A DNA stretch of 64,000 bases. Origin: Chionis minor. Its lineage: Eukaryota > Chordata > Aves > Charadriiformes > Chionididae. The position numbers and the translations under genes were made by a program. Positions 26,401 to 40,300 of this stretch are shown here, piece after piece. Where the stretch lies: assembly GCA_013398295.1 (NCBI GenBank), contig VZSF01007301.1:1301034-1365033 (forward strand). The letters are read 5' to 3'. Positions within the stretch are counted from its first letter, which is position 1, and each line of letters begins with the position of its first letter. Under the pieces are notes generated by a model. The model did no database searches. It was not told the origin of the DNA and saw nothing but the letters and a program-made list of their open reading frames with translations.

Positions 26401-28650
26401 AGGAACTGAGCTGCTTCCAAGGTGGCACAGAAACAGGTGAGCCAGAAGGGAGTCCCACTTTCAGAAAGTTTGAGAAACTCTTTACTAGACCAGCTAGTTC
26501 ATCCTACTAGGGTGACTGCATCACTTAAATATCTGGTTTGCAAAACTCTTTAATTGGACAAGTGGTTTTCTATTGAAATGTGCAGGTCCCCATAGTTCGT
26601 TTACCTTCCAGTACCCCAACGCCTGTTAAAAATCTTTCTCCCAGCCCGGTTTTGTATGGTGCTAATGTCAATCCACATCAAAGTCCCAGGAATTCTACAT
26701 ATGTGAATCCAAGTTTAAGCAAGGAAAAAAAAAGAAAAGGGCTCAGATTTTTATTACGTGAATTTTATTGGAACATTCCCTTCATGTCCCTACATACAGA
26801 AGAGCGTCTGGATTCAGTTACAGCTGCATTTACTCCCACACATCTGCTCCCTTATTGTTATAGTTACCTTTTCTCAGGGGATTTAAGAAACTAGCCCCCC
26901 CCCCCAAAAAAAAAAAAAAGCCCTTCACCTTTAGGTCCATGACGACGAAGATCAAAAAGCCTTCAGCATTCCTATACCATGACATGAATTATGCTCTGAA
27001 GCTGTTTAAAAATTGCTTTTCTAATTCGAATGCTGCCTTTTGACCACTGGGTTTCTAACACTGGAGTGCGGCAGGGCCAGTGCCCTTCCTCTCTGTGTAG
27101 GTGCACAGCTTTTGTTTGTAAGGCACAACCCGCCTGCGAGCGGCGTTTCACTGGAAGGGATGTAAGGCAAGGTATAGCGGAGCTCCCTAGCAACAAACGT
27201 AGAAACAGAAAAATAAACTTTGGATGCGCCGGGTTCAATTGATTACACAAGCTGCTGGGCTGGCTGTGTGATGGAAAGCAGTAGGAGCACAGCCCCGAAG
27301 GGGGCCAAGCCCGCCGACGGAGGGTGTCAGCGGGATTAAAGGTACCCAGAACATTGAAACATGAGGTCCCAATCGTGTCAAAAATCTTATTTTAATAGAA
27401 TAATGCAGTCTGAGGCGAGGTATTTCCCTGCTTCCCCATTAGGCTTATGCGCAGAGCCTCTGTGAGGCTGTCAAGACCAGATCTTATCGTAGTCTCACTG
27501 CAACGACGAATCCTGCTCCAGCTGAAGGCAGGAGCAAAGTTCTGGTTTATTTCAGTGCTAACAAGGGTGGGCACTAAACGCGTATGTTGATGATCCTCGA
27601 TGCGGGAAGGCAGATGAGGATGCCAGGGCCGTCAGGGATGAAGCACTGCAGCAGCACATCTAAACAAACGCCCTGGTGGGGAGGTGGGGTGGGAGGGACG
27701 GGACAGGACAACTTGGGCAAAGGGGGAAGAAAGGAGGAACCACCGAGCTCCTGCAGCAACTACAACTGGCAGGGCTGTTGCTGACATGAATAAAAAACCC
27801 ACGGTCCGTTTTGGACTGTTCTCGTTAGCTGGGTAAGGCCAGCTAGTGCATATTTGGGGTTGGAGCTTGAACTGATTCAAGGTCAGACACTGGCGGCATT
27901 TTCTATGCAGGAAAACATAAGCTTGGTCCCAGAAGCAGTCACTTTCCAGGGAGACAGTTTAAAATGTTTAAGTACAGATGGACCTGATTTAGAAGAACCA
28001 AACTGGCATATCAAGAAAGATGTACGTGGCAGGGATAAAGGTTAAGACAAAGAGAGGCGTAGCTTATCTGAACCGTCTCCTAATAACCCCACTAGTGAGC
28101 CAGCATCACTGAGACCTGAAATGGCGTGGGCAGACAGGGGTGCAGGCTGCAAGGCTGCCTGTGCCCTGGACAACATGCAGACTGCCCGGGGAAGATGCTA
28201 GCTAGTCTCGACAGCAATGCGCGCGTTATCCTCCCAACCGTACAGTAGCAGTCCTATCCGAGACCTGTAAGTAAGGAGAAACAGCGTATTCCTCAGCTTG
28301 TAAATTAATTTAATTCCTGGAGTGCACTTACAGAGTAATGCCTGAGGCTTACGAAGGCAAAATGGAGCTAGACACGGCACATTAGTCTCTGGAGAGACAT
28401 ACCAGCTGTTTCACGTCCTGATGGGGGGTAGGGTGGAAAACGGTTTTATACGGTCTGCACCATCTACTTGAAATGAGAATATCTTCCCCGTACTTTCCCA
28501 TACTATTTAAAAACCACATACCTGAATAAATACAGGAAATTAGCAACTTCACCGAGATGCATTAAGTCCAAATCCTGCCGTATACCTCTGAGGTGCAATG
28601 CTCAAATAGAAACAGCAGCCTTCTCCTCCTACAGAGCATTACTAAGAAAT
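23413..28650. other. BCL2 intron with a GC-rich patch at 23700-24080
   Basis: Holds a GC-rich patch (23700-24080) where the longest unsupported ORF lies (minus strand, 23515-24303, 262 codons). Its translation shows no domain. A milder GC-rich stretch with some CpG spans 25680-26400. Otherwise unique sequence. Confidence 0.5.
26895..26919 (+). repeat. C11A14 double homopolymer
   Basis: Eleven C followed directly by fourteen A. Confidence 0.93.
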
Positions 28651-29600
28651 AATGATTCTCTCTGATGAAAAAACAGATTAAAAGGGAAATTAAACTGCAG
28701 ATTTAATTTCGGTAGTAGTGCACCCAAGTCAGCTCGTAAATAAGCCAATCTCACCATCTAAATTAGGCGTCAATGGAGAATTCATGTCGGCCTTAGGAAA
28801 ATTTTAAGCCTTAAGAAAAGGAAAGGGGGGACGAGTGTTCCCCTTTCAAATATGGATCTATAATCAACCCTCACAGAAACAAAGATGGTTAGGGGCTGAT
28901 GGCAGGCAAATTTCGTTTAATAAATATGTAAAGGGTTTCCATCTCACAGAAGGTGCAGGGTTGGCCTCAAAGCTGAGATTCAAATGCTCCTAAACTTTGT
29001 GGAGGCCTAAATTTATATCCAGACATTGTGACTAGCCCATATATTTTTAATAAGCTGTATCAAGAGCCTGCATTCAGATACCTTACCACACTGAGACACC
29101 TCAGATACAAAGCTTTTCTCTAGATCACGAGCCTCCGTTTCCTTAAGAAATGTTCTTCCAAAAGCTTACAGTAAGTGCTAGAGGTTTCTGTTTTGGCATC
29201 CTCATTTCTGCCTCCCCATGAGTGGTGGTTTGCACAGTACTTGAGTCAGAATACCATGTCTCAAGCTCAGCTTGAATAGTCAGGTAAGGCACAATGCAGC
29301 TGATCGCTTAGAGCACATAATTATAGCATCCCTGAGCTGTTCAGAGGATGCTGGCACTGACAAAGTAGGAAAGGCTAAAAGCATCATATTAAAATGTCAT
29401 AAAACATTCATTTTGCATGATTAGAGAAACTGGTAATTAGCATTTTTCTTTTAGTGCTTGACTTTTTATTCCAGCTGCTCTAATCCAGCTTCTTTCTACG
29501 GCAATTATTGCCAGGAAAGCTGAGTTTGGCATTCTTTTCATGTCCACTTTAAAACCTGCTCTGTAATCTGTCAGCTAGGCAGGTCTCATATGCAGTATCT
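28650..29600. promoter_or_regulatory. Candidate conserved noncoding element
   Basis: Repeat-free AT-rich stretch. The core at 29400-29590 has TTTTGCATGATTAG (octamer/homeodomain-like), GGTAATTAGC, a CAGCTG E-box and GGCAATTATTGCC (a palindromic homeodomain-like site). Texture resembles vertebrate enhancer elements; conservation was not tested. Confidence 0.3.
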
Positions 29601-32600
29601 GAAGATAAGTGAGGGGGTTTTTCCCCATAGTCAAATTACATTCATAGTAAGCTTCAAATGCTAAACGCTGACTTGTAGGAATATGACCATACCCTATTAA
29701 ACAAATCATATAAATATGTTTCATCTTTGTGAGTCTAGATTTATCTTGCCAAGGCTGAAGCTTTGTGTAAAAGGACTGACCCCAGGAGTGCATATGTCAA
29801 GCTGAATTAAGGAAAAGCAAAAAAAAATAGAGCTGTGTCTAAACTTCCTAAGAATAATAGGATGTTGATTAAATTGTTAGAAAGTTAAATAAACAAGTGA
29901 TTCTTTTTTAAACTGTCCTTTGAATGCCTCAGACTTTCACTCGCCCTAGCTGTCCTGAAGGTAAGGAGGAGAAATAGCCTATTACTAGAGGGCGTGCAGA
30001 TTTCAGGAGGCAGTGCTCTGCCAAAGCTTTCTGAGTGACATTGAGTAAGTCACTGAAGCCTGCGGCATTTTGACATCTCATTTCCATCAAACTAATTGAG
30101 TTGTTGTAGGAGTAAATACAGAACAGAGCTTTGCAGCAGAAGGGCAAGCTAAACGTCTGCTTCAATGGCTAAGGCGAGCAGCCACCTTGCTTTAGCAAAG
30201 AGCCACACATGGGTGGTGGGCTGGCCTCTTGGGAAGTCAACACGACCACCATCCTGTTGGGAGCACGGCTAGAAAACCTGGGTCGGGAAGCACTGAGAAA
30301 CAAGCCATTGCAGGGCTCTGGATGTGGCCCGTTGCTGATAGTGGTGTCAAGAGAAAAAGATGAAAGCTAGCAGGTGTGCCCAAATCTGGAGGCTGCTTCT
30401 GACCATGAGAAGGTCACTCACTACCTGCTGCAGACGCAGGTAACACTGCCATGTCTGTGCTACAGGTGGGGAACCACCGACCTGAGGGGTGGAGAGGGTA
30501 TGCTTTGGAGGCTAAAGCGGTCATCCATCCCTCCCCTGCCTCTGAAGGTTTGTCACCTGGGTATCACTGTTGTCTGGCTTTAGGAGAGCCACCCCGGCTC
30601 ACGCTCTGCAAACGTTCGCTTCCTTTGGGAGCCAACTGCAAACCCTAAGAAGCTTTTAACCTACAGCAAAAGGATTTCCTTGGCACTTAAGCTAAATTTT
30701 TGCTTTTTCAGTGGCATTCTGCTGCCAGTCCTCATTACACCAGCCCTGCTTACCAAGAGCAAGTTGCTCTGGCCACCCATGAGCTGAACCACCTCCATGC
30801 TGCTGGAAAGCCATGCAGCCACATTATCCTCACTCTAGCCACTGTCTCCAGCTTCCCAGCAAGTACATTACCTTGGGGACACCCTCACGCTCATCCATGT
30901 ACATACATTTTGGACTGGAACTGGCTTAACCTTAAAGCTGCCCTTGGTGGGGAAGTGGGGCGAGCACAGGATTGTCTGCATCCCCCCCCCTCCCCGTGAC
31001 CCACAGCCACTTAGAAAAAACACAGGCATCCTTCCTCATAGGTGTCCTTTTAGCACTCCCCCACTAGCCTGCTTTTGTTCTCTCCTGAAGCCCTGCAGAG
31101 CTATCAATCTCTTTCTGACAAAAAGTGTCAATTTTTCCAATTATAGCAAAGCTGTACAGAAATGCAGTAGCATTTATTGGCTCATTAATTGCAGAGAGAT
31201 AACCCCATTTTTCCTCTGTTGTATGATTTACGAGTTCGTTTGTCATGTCATACTAAATATCATAGGTAGACACCAACTAGCTAAACAGAGATACACTTAT
31301 TTCCCTAAAACAATGCCTTAGCTATTTCAAGTTCCAATTGCCCTTCTGGTGTCACATAAATGCCTAACTAAGAAAGTAACTAATAAATATTCCTCTTCGA
31401 TATGTTAATAAGAAACCTCACTATGTCCGCACATTGCCATAGAGCTCTGTAATATTAGAGAAACTTAGAAAGGCACTTGTATTAGCTTTACTTCCTTACA
31501 AAAGGATCTCACCAGCATTAGAGGAAGAAAAACATGAAAATCAATACCAAGAAACATAAACACAAACAAGGAAGACATTAAATTAAGCCACGTCTGAAAA
31601 GTTCCTACTCCAATGAGTACATGATGTGCAGCCAAAAACCTATTTTTATACTACAGAAAGTATGTAAGTGAGCACATCTGTAATAAACTTCTGTGGGAAC
31701 ATATACCGGGGATCTCGTTCACACAACACACTCAGGTGGGTTCAAGTTTAGACCGCGGACTGGAGCATCACGAGCCACCCATTCCTTCTGCCCACCTTCC
31801 CTGACACACACAGCTTTGGAAAATTGGTTCAGACTGACTTGCCCGTGTTTGCAAGATCTCTATACTGTGGATCTTCCTGGTGCCTCTCTGTTTTTGCTGA
31901 AAGGGGCTGTGATTTCCAGCACATCGTTTTCCCCCCCGCTATTTCCCTGCAGCACTCTCTTTGCCAAAGCGAATCCCAAGCCTGGCCAACGTATCCGAGG
32001 AGAGCGCCTGCCTTGCTCTCCTTCGCCACCCCCTCTCCTTTCAGGAGCCTCGCACACCGGCTCGATACGAAGGGCCCTCGTGTTGCGAACGGTTTCCCAG
32101 CAGCTGAAATTATTCCAGCAGAGCCGATCGCAACACAGTGCCTGGAGGAAACAGCAATTCCTGACAGATACCATCTCCTGTCTTCAGATCCGATGTCAGC
32201 ACTGCTCCTCAACTATCTCAGCAAGCGATAAGACGAAGTGGCAAGGTAATGTTGGACCTCACAGGAGAAACCTGAAGAGCAAAACTTTCACGGTTGAGCA
32301 AAACCAGTCCTTTTTTGCCACTCTTTAGCTCACAGAAATGGCGAGCTCTGTAAATGTTTTCAATAGGCTGCAACTCCATTTTGTGCAATTATAAATATTT
32401 TAACATATGACATCAGTACAATATGTTTTCATTGTGTTTAGATCTCTCTAATTAGGATGGGGCCCGAGTTCTCCTTGCTGCCTTTGGTACTTGGACTTGG
32501 CAACCAAATTTGTTTTGTCTCAACTTACTGTTCTTTCTTCCAGTGCAGAAGGAGCAATGCGCACTTCTTTTTTATTTATTGTTCTTGATAATTGGCTTCG

Positions 32601-35600
32601 TTTTCAGTCAGAACTGATCTGATCATCATGGAAAAAGAAATAAAACACATAAAAAAACCATTAAGGGATATTTATCTCCAAGCTAGAAGGGTAGTGAAAA
32701 TAACCAGAAGGATGAGATAAGTGGTATTTCTAATCTAAAGGATAAAATCCCCACTTAAACATCTACAGACGATGATACAGCTTTCAAACGCAAGTATTTA
32801 TGTCCTTTTATTTCTGGACTTTGCACTTAATACGGTGGTTAATTTATGGCAAGCAAAGGCATAATTTACAAGATTGCAATAAGCCAGGAGCCCAATCCCG
32901 ATAGGAAAGAAGTCAATGACACACCACCCGTTCTCCCACCGTCACACAGGCCATAGCTGCATGCTGGGTCACACCTGGACAATGTCACCAGCCACAGCCC
33001 CGGGTACTGACCAGAGCAGGGCCACCCCAGGTTCCCACACCCCCTCCTTCCACTCAGGTGAGGACCAGGAGAAGGTCCCATCCCACCCAGCTGCTCCAAA
33101 AAGCCCTCAACGCCCATCCCAGCGCCAAGTCCCACCACCCCGCAGCTGCGCTGGGAAGCTCTGGGATCGTTCACCCCATGGCTGGAGCCCTTGTGCACCA
33201 CTTAGTAACACGAGAAGTGCCAGCAAAGGGTACTTTCCACAGCTTCTTTAATGTTTCCTGGTAATTGCTTAGGCGACAAGCAGGCCCAGAGGCTGGGCAG
33301 AGGGGCTGCTTCGCTGGGGCTTAGGTGAACGTCGTGTGGCGGGCGGGAAATTTCTGTTTGGGTACATCCGACTACCAGAATTAGTCTGCAACTTTTGCTT
33401 GCTTATTTGTGGTCGTCAAAATTGCACTGCTACACCGCATTATTAGTCAAGGCAGATACTAAAATGATCAAATCGCTAGAAGATGGGAACAAGCTAGTTA
33501 GAGCGAAAGATTACAAATTAGCAAAGTACACAGAGTAAGAATGCAACTCCCTTTGTGAGCCAATATGGCAAGGACAACCGTTTTTTTTCCCCTAAGCAAG
33601 CTAATAAGGAATGTTAAGCAGGGCTCCATTTGCTCTCGAGAGAGTGGCTTTTTAAGTAGATTTAAGTGTATTAACTAACATACCAAGATGCTTTATGAGA
33701 AATCCTGGCAATAGAATTACAGAGGTTGACAGCGCATTTGAAGTGAAAAATTAAATCATAACTGGTGTGCCCTGTATAATCCCATTCATTTCAGTCAGTA
33801 TGAGAGCAAAACTTGTCACAGAAGGAACAAGAACTAAACGAACAAGATGCTTGGGGACTTTCTGGTTCTCTCCTTGATGTCTCGGAGGGGCATACGGAGG
33901 GAGTTTCATCCTGTGATTCAGCCAACTGGCCAAAGACGGCACGTATCTGGGTCGGATTCTCTGCTCCCGGCCTGACTCTGGGCACACCAACTCATGGCCA
34001 GATCCGGAAAAGCCAATTGTAGGCATTTACACAGGACACAGGCTCCACCGGTCTCTCTAAGACCCACAGCAAGAAGCAGAGAGCCCAGCCCGGCACCACG
34101 TAGCCCTGGAGCCAGGGGAACTTTGCTGGGTCACCACAGCTTTATCTTTGAAGCTGCCCAACCCAAGCAGGTAGGACCTATTACCGGTGGAGCCAAACCA
34201 GTAGAGCATGCCTAACCCATGTGCAGGACCAGCTTCTCCCACGTAATACAGCTGCTTTCTCTTCTCTAAACACATAGCAGTAGCCGTCTCCAGGCCAGCA
34301 GTTAACGCTTATCTAGGGAGTGGCTTTCTCAGTCGAAAGGCTTTCCAGGTTTCCACCACCAAGGAAAGCAGCCTAACCATCTGAATGGGGGCTGTCCTCC
34401 TCCGGAGGGAAAAGAGCCCAACCATGGGAAACAAGGAGACAGCACGTTGCAACCTCACATGAACACTGAGAGCTAAAATTCATTACCCCGTACTAAGCGC
34501 CTGGGAAATCAAAGCTTACTGTGTGTTCTCCTGGAGAAAGAACTGCAGATGCAACAGAAACACGTGCCATGGGTCTCTCTCTGAATTAAAAAAATATTTT
34601 ATGTGTTTTATTATACAGCATTAAATGCATGAATATGGCTCGTGAAAGTACTGAGGTAGTAACATGAAAGAGATGGGTATTTATGTTTAGAAATCTCCAA
34701 ATGCTATGCAACTTACATCTTTTTTCTTTAAGGATAAAAATTTGCATACAAAAGAGAGAAAATGTTTGGGGGATAAAAATACGGAGGAGGAGCAACACGA
34801 TCCTCAGTTCAGATCTTCCTTGAAGTTTTGAAAGAAACCAGGAAGGAAAGCAAAGGCAAAGCTTCCCGCGATACCATGAGTTACTCAGTAAAAGACTTTA
34901 GGAGCACACGTCTTTGAAGTACCATGGGGAAGGCTCAATCCTATTACAGCCCTCCTGAGGAAGTGTTAATCGTCTAGACAAAGAAACCAAGGCTCACTTT
35001 TTATGAACTCGCATGTATTTTTGATTGCTTCTGGCTTGGTTTATTTGTTTCTTTAAGGCTCATCAAACACAATTTTTTTTCTGAACCACTGAACCTACAG
35101 TTCAAGTCAAAGGCAAATGGAAGCTTCTACGAAACATCAGGACACTTCCTTTTAGGAAGGGCAAATTTACAGGCCTATATTTAATCATTCTTGTCAAAAT
35201 GTTGGCGTTGTGGAAATCAATAAAATAGTCCATTGCCAAAAATGGCACTAAGATTTTATTCCTGATTTAGAAATTGCTGGCTATGGTAAAATAAATTAAA
35301 AAAAAACAAAAAAACCAAAGAAGAAGAAGAGAAAAAAACATGTTTTGCAGGTTCATAAAAAAGAATGCAAGAAAAAAGGCAGAGTGGTAGGAGATAAGCT
35401 ATATTGATAAAATGTAATCCTTTTATGTTGGAATTAAAAAGGATTCAAGGTTTATATTTCTGGTGCTTTAGACTACATTTATCACAAATAAGCCTAAGTT
35501 AGTATAATGTTGTGGCAGTCTGTTGGGAAAAATTTACAAATCAGCCCCTTTATTAGGATTATTGCTATTACCTTAAGGGAGGGCACTCAAATCCAAACTC

Positions 35601-37140
35601 TGGGCTTTTTTTTTATCTTCTAGAGACAGATGAACAGCTTTTGGTTGGGGATTTTTATTTTTTTTTTAAAGTATAAAAACCAATTACTGGTCTTGACTGA
35701 AGCTGAATTCAATTCCTTTTTTGATGTTCTGCAGTGCACTTCTGAGCAGCTTTCGCAAGCTATGACTAGTGTAGAGCATTTGCAGTCCCTCCAACAAAAT
35801 AGAAAACGTATTTGTAAGCTTATTACTACTAGAATAACGGCCCAGACACGACTCACACAGTTTGTTCTTGCAGCGATGATGAAGAAAATTCCCAGTATGA
35901 GCAAGGGGAAAATCACAGCAATCGATTTCTGATGTATTTAATCAGTTGGGGGTTTTTTTTGTGTTTAGGTTTGGATCCACCACATCAGATGTTTTTCATC
36001 ACCTGCACCTTCTTGCAGAAAGGCTGGTGGGTCCCAGAGGCAAGTTGTCCCAGAGGGCACCACGCGTCTTAGGCAAAACCATACCCCACTCAGGAGGCCT
36101 TCAAACTGTCTTTAAAGGATTTAAAGACACGTCACATTTCTTTTTATTTTTGCGAGGATCAGGGATGCACCACGTGCCACATCCACCCTTGCTCTTGTTG
36201 ACCAGGGGACTGGCTGCCTGTGCTTTGCCTGCTCCTTTCCCATGGTCCAGCCTTGCTCCCGGGCCGTGCATCGTGGAACAAGAAATGCTGCGCGTGGCCG
36301 ACCCGGGGAGAAGAAGGAGAAAGATTTGCGACCCACGTGCCAGCTCCACCTGGTATCCAAAACCGGGATCCAGACATAAAACGCCGCAAATGCATTTGTT
36401 GTGGTGCGAACGCTGTTCTCGCTTGCGCACCGCAAGCTGCTCGAGTCAGATATTAAGTGGGGAAAAAATGCAGCGTGGAATTCAGTTATTACATTAATTC
36501 GATTTTGTTAAACAGCAAAGGGGAATAAAAAAGATATATGAGAGCAGCTTCAGACATAAACAGGGAGCGTATCCCACTTTGGACAGCCTCATGTGCTGTG
36601 TATGGCACAACATGTAGCTTTCTTCTTTTTGTTTGTTGTTTTCAGTTTAGGTTTTATCCAATTATATATCTATTGTGTGACAGGCCTGGCATGAGAGATC
36701 CCATTTACAGGAAATATTTCTGAGATCACAGGCCCTGCAGGCTAAATGCAAACACTGGAGCAGATGGTAACTGATCCAGTAGAGCTGTACCTAGGGGTGC
36801 TGGAAGGGGGAAAAGACTTGGAAAGTAAAGCCGCTAACAAAATAACCTCACATTATTAAAAACTACAACCAAATCAGCCCAGCGAGCAGCTAGGGACCTC
36901 ATTAGGGATGCCTCTGGCCACTGCCATCAACCTGCTCATGGCAAGGGGCCAGGGGCGGGAGGGAGGATGGGCAAAAGAGGGTGCTCAGTTATAAACTCAC
37001 TTTCTACCTGCCCAAGATGAGGGCAAAGGGGGTGTTTTGCCCGTTGAGCAATCATTTTCGGATAGCGGCAAAACTCTTAGAGGAGGAACACAAGCTAAAT
37101 GTCAACCCACCCTTTTAACACAGTCGTTCCCAGGCTCTCC
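29600..37140. other. BCL2 intron, unique sequence
   Basis: Unique sequence with no recognised gene. The open plus-strand frame at 31693-32328 starts with GTG rather than ATG and has no domain. AT-rich blocks at 32340-32560 and 35460-35570 have an enhancer-like look but no further support. Confidence 0.5.
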
Positions 37141-37390
37141 CTCTGGCAGGGTCGGAGGATGTTGAGACTAGCCGCCCTGCGGGACCAGCTCCCTCCCCTT
37201 CCGAACAATACGGCGTCCGTGCCCAGAGCGGGCCCGCTGATGCTCCTATTGCAGCGGGTGCCCTCTAATCTGCAACGCATCTCGTGTTTACGGCAGCCCG
37301 GGCTGCGGCCAGGTCGGCACCAGGAATAGCTGACCAGGCTCCCGGCGGCAGCGTAATGGCCCAGGCGAGCCCAGGCAGCGCAAACGCCGT
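37141..37390. promoter_or_regulatory. Intronic CpG island candidate
   Basis: About 23 CpG dinucleotides in 250 bp (for example 37210-37255, CGGCGTCCGT then GAGCGGGCCCGC), set in otherwise CpG-poor intron. No promoter motif or exon can be assigned. Confidence 0.45.
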
Positions 37391-40300
37391 TTATCCTGGG
37401 GGAGGGTGGGGATTGAGGAAGGAAGCTTGCATCAATACGCTCTCTAGCACTTTCTCGCAGCAAATAAACCACCCTTTTGATGATAAAACTGCGTTTGTGC
37501 TTGGGTTGTAGAAGTGCCGCGATGAGAAATCACAGCCCTAATGAAGCGTACCGTAGCAGGAAAACAATTCAACCACAGGCCTGAAAAAGCAGGTAACTCT
37601 GCCTCCCCCGTATGTTTAAGCAGCACCTATCACAGAGAATTTCTGACCTCAGTACTATGACAGTATCCAGTATAATGACGGTAACTTTGGTTTTAAACAC
37701 ATGAGGAGAAGCTCAAGGAGATTCGATGATAAAAGTGAGATTCCAGACCAGTAAATGGGAACAGCTGACCAAAGCCCTTGAGAAACACTGACTCATTCAC
37801 GATCACTATTTTAAAGGTTGGTAAAAGTTACATCACTTCATGAGGCAGAGTGCAAAATATCAGCTGAAGTTACTTTACCTACTTTATTTGCTGGAGACAG
37901 ACTAATTATGTCCACTTACCTACATTAATTGTACTGTCTCCTCTTTACTAAGTAAGCGTTCATTAAGCTAGAAGGTTATGCCTATGCCTCAACTATGCCT
38001 ATGTAATTTTTGACGCTTCTGCTCTTGTCCTACCCACTTCAGGCTCCGTGTCTGCTTCTCGCTCCGCTTATCCTGCCACCCCTCAGCCTTCTGTGCTCTT
38101 TCACAGGAGAAACAAGCAGCGTTTGCTCTGATTTTCATTGTGGGCGACGCTCCCCAGCCCACAGGGGACTCCCCTGGACTCCCCCTCAGCCTCATCGACT
38201 GCTTTTCTCGTCGAAGCAGGGCACGGCATCCAGCTGAGACTCCACCAGTGCCGAGTCTCTGTATAAAGGTTTCCTCACACGTCTTGCATCTCACTCCCCT
38301 CATACGACTTTTTCACCTTTTGGAATGCAAAAATAGGCCTTGATTTACATGAGCAGTCCAGTTTTACCATGATCCTCTAACATGAACCCCCCTGCTGTTG
38401 CAGAGCCCTGTTTAAATCAAGAGGCCTTCACATGGGTGAGGATGTCTTAAAGAAAGATCAGGATGTAACTCTGTCACAATTATTATGATTTGGTAACATT
38501 TAGCAGCTGTGGTTTTTTGCTGTAGACATCAGTTTTATAGCTGAAACTGTTCCTTTAATTTTTTTTTTTTCAAGAATGTTTCGCTATTTTTTTTGTCATT
38601 GTTGTTTCCTGGACTCCTAAATATAGCCAAGTGGAATAACTAGCACCTCTGTAAACTGTTGGTTAAATGCCACGCTGAGTTTCATTTTGCACTCTGGAAG
38701 GCCATTTAAAACACATCAGACTTGTACAGTTCAAAATTTAGGAAATTATTTACATTCTGGGAATAACTTCTGACCATTTCCTCAAGCTTTTCTGCCTTTA
38801 ATACACATTAATGCTATCCCCACCAAATAAAAGCATGGCCTGAAAAATACCAGGTGTCAAAATAAATGGCACTTCAAAGTTTAAAAAACACAATTGAGAA
38901 ATGAAAATCTGGAAAGGTTGCTCTGCTGTCACGAGGTGTTTGTCACCAGGACGTTAAACAGCAAGTGGACCACTTTGGGCTTCACAGGAAATTTCAAGCA
39001 AAGCCAGAGAGGTGAACTCACTGGCAGCCAGTGAAGGCACTGCTGCGTTCAACGCTATGGAGCTGAGTTCATTAATGTCATTATTGGGTATAAAGGTGTA
39101 CTATTTCAAAACTAAAAACATCATGGAATTCAGTGTCCCATTTCTGCCTGAAAGCGAAGTAAGACGTCCATCCTTCTACTGTCTACACGCCACAAGGTGT
39201 AAGATGGTGAATGGCATGGCCATTGGAGGCAAGGCATGAAGCCCTCACTTCATCCTGAAAAAAAAAACCCCAACTCACACATAACAGAAAGCTGAGGTAT
39301 GGGGGTCAGTATTGGAAAACACAGTAAGTCCTCGGTGGTCCAGAAGCCTCTGCTATATCCCTTGACTCTAAAGTCATTTGAAAGAATGGAAGCTCTGAAG
39401 TCCCTTTGAAAATAAGACTGCCTGACCCACAGAGAATAAAACTTGCTTATTTATTCAATTTTCTGTCAACATTTCAAAGGAATTATCATCCCCATTTTGC
39501 AGCAACTAAGCTGTTTGCCTAAGGTCAAAGAGTGAATTAACGTTAAACTAGATTACAGAGTATCGTGGTTCCCATTCCTGTGGTCAACCAGCTAGCATCT
39601 GATTAGGTCACCCCAGTACATTTAATTTAAAAAGAATGTTGAATCTAACACTCTGCCTAAGAAGTGCTCAGGCCTTCAATAAAAAGTCATGTGAAAGTGA
39701 GAGAGGGAACAATAAACAAGAAGGCTTCCTAAGTCTCAGTAACTTGCAAACCCAAAGAGACAAAGAGCAATGCAAAATACTGTACCGAAATATCGACATT
39801 TGATGCAAAAAAAAAAGCCACATAAATACTCTCGGCTTTTTGGGCACACGTGCAATCTGCAGGCTCTGACCATTGCTGCCACCTGGGGCTGGAGCGAGCA
39901 GCTTTGGGGAGGCTCAGCAGCGGCTCTCCGATGGCCCCCAGCAGCCCTCGGTGTCCACAAAGGCATGGCAGCCCGGCCAGAAGAAAGGTGTAACGAAAAT
40001 TAGGTAGAATGAATACCACTCAAAATGACTTGTGTTTTTCAGCTGTAAAACAGAAGATGGGCTACAGGACCAGTCAGGAGACACACATGAAGAGCATCTC
40101 TTTCAGAAACACCAACTGGCCCGAGTTGGAAGGGAGACTGGAGAGGTTTTAAATTATGAACTGCATTCCTCTTCCAGGTGCCAATGAAATTCGTAACACC
40201 AAACCAATGAAGATCTTTGCTAATTTTTTTGTGTTTGCTGAAAGGGCTGGAGCTTCTCAGAAGAAGAGAAACACATGTTTTTGCAAGGCCCCGCTATTGC

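Noticed and set aside
31693..32328. 211-codon plus-strand ORF
   Set aside because: Begins with GTG; low-complexity translation without recognised domain.
39940..39975. Minus-strand GCCTTTGTGGACA resembling the start of the BCL2 terminal exon
   Set aside because: Match ends after a few codons; no acceptor directly upstream and no continuation into the membrane-anchor sequence.
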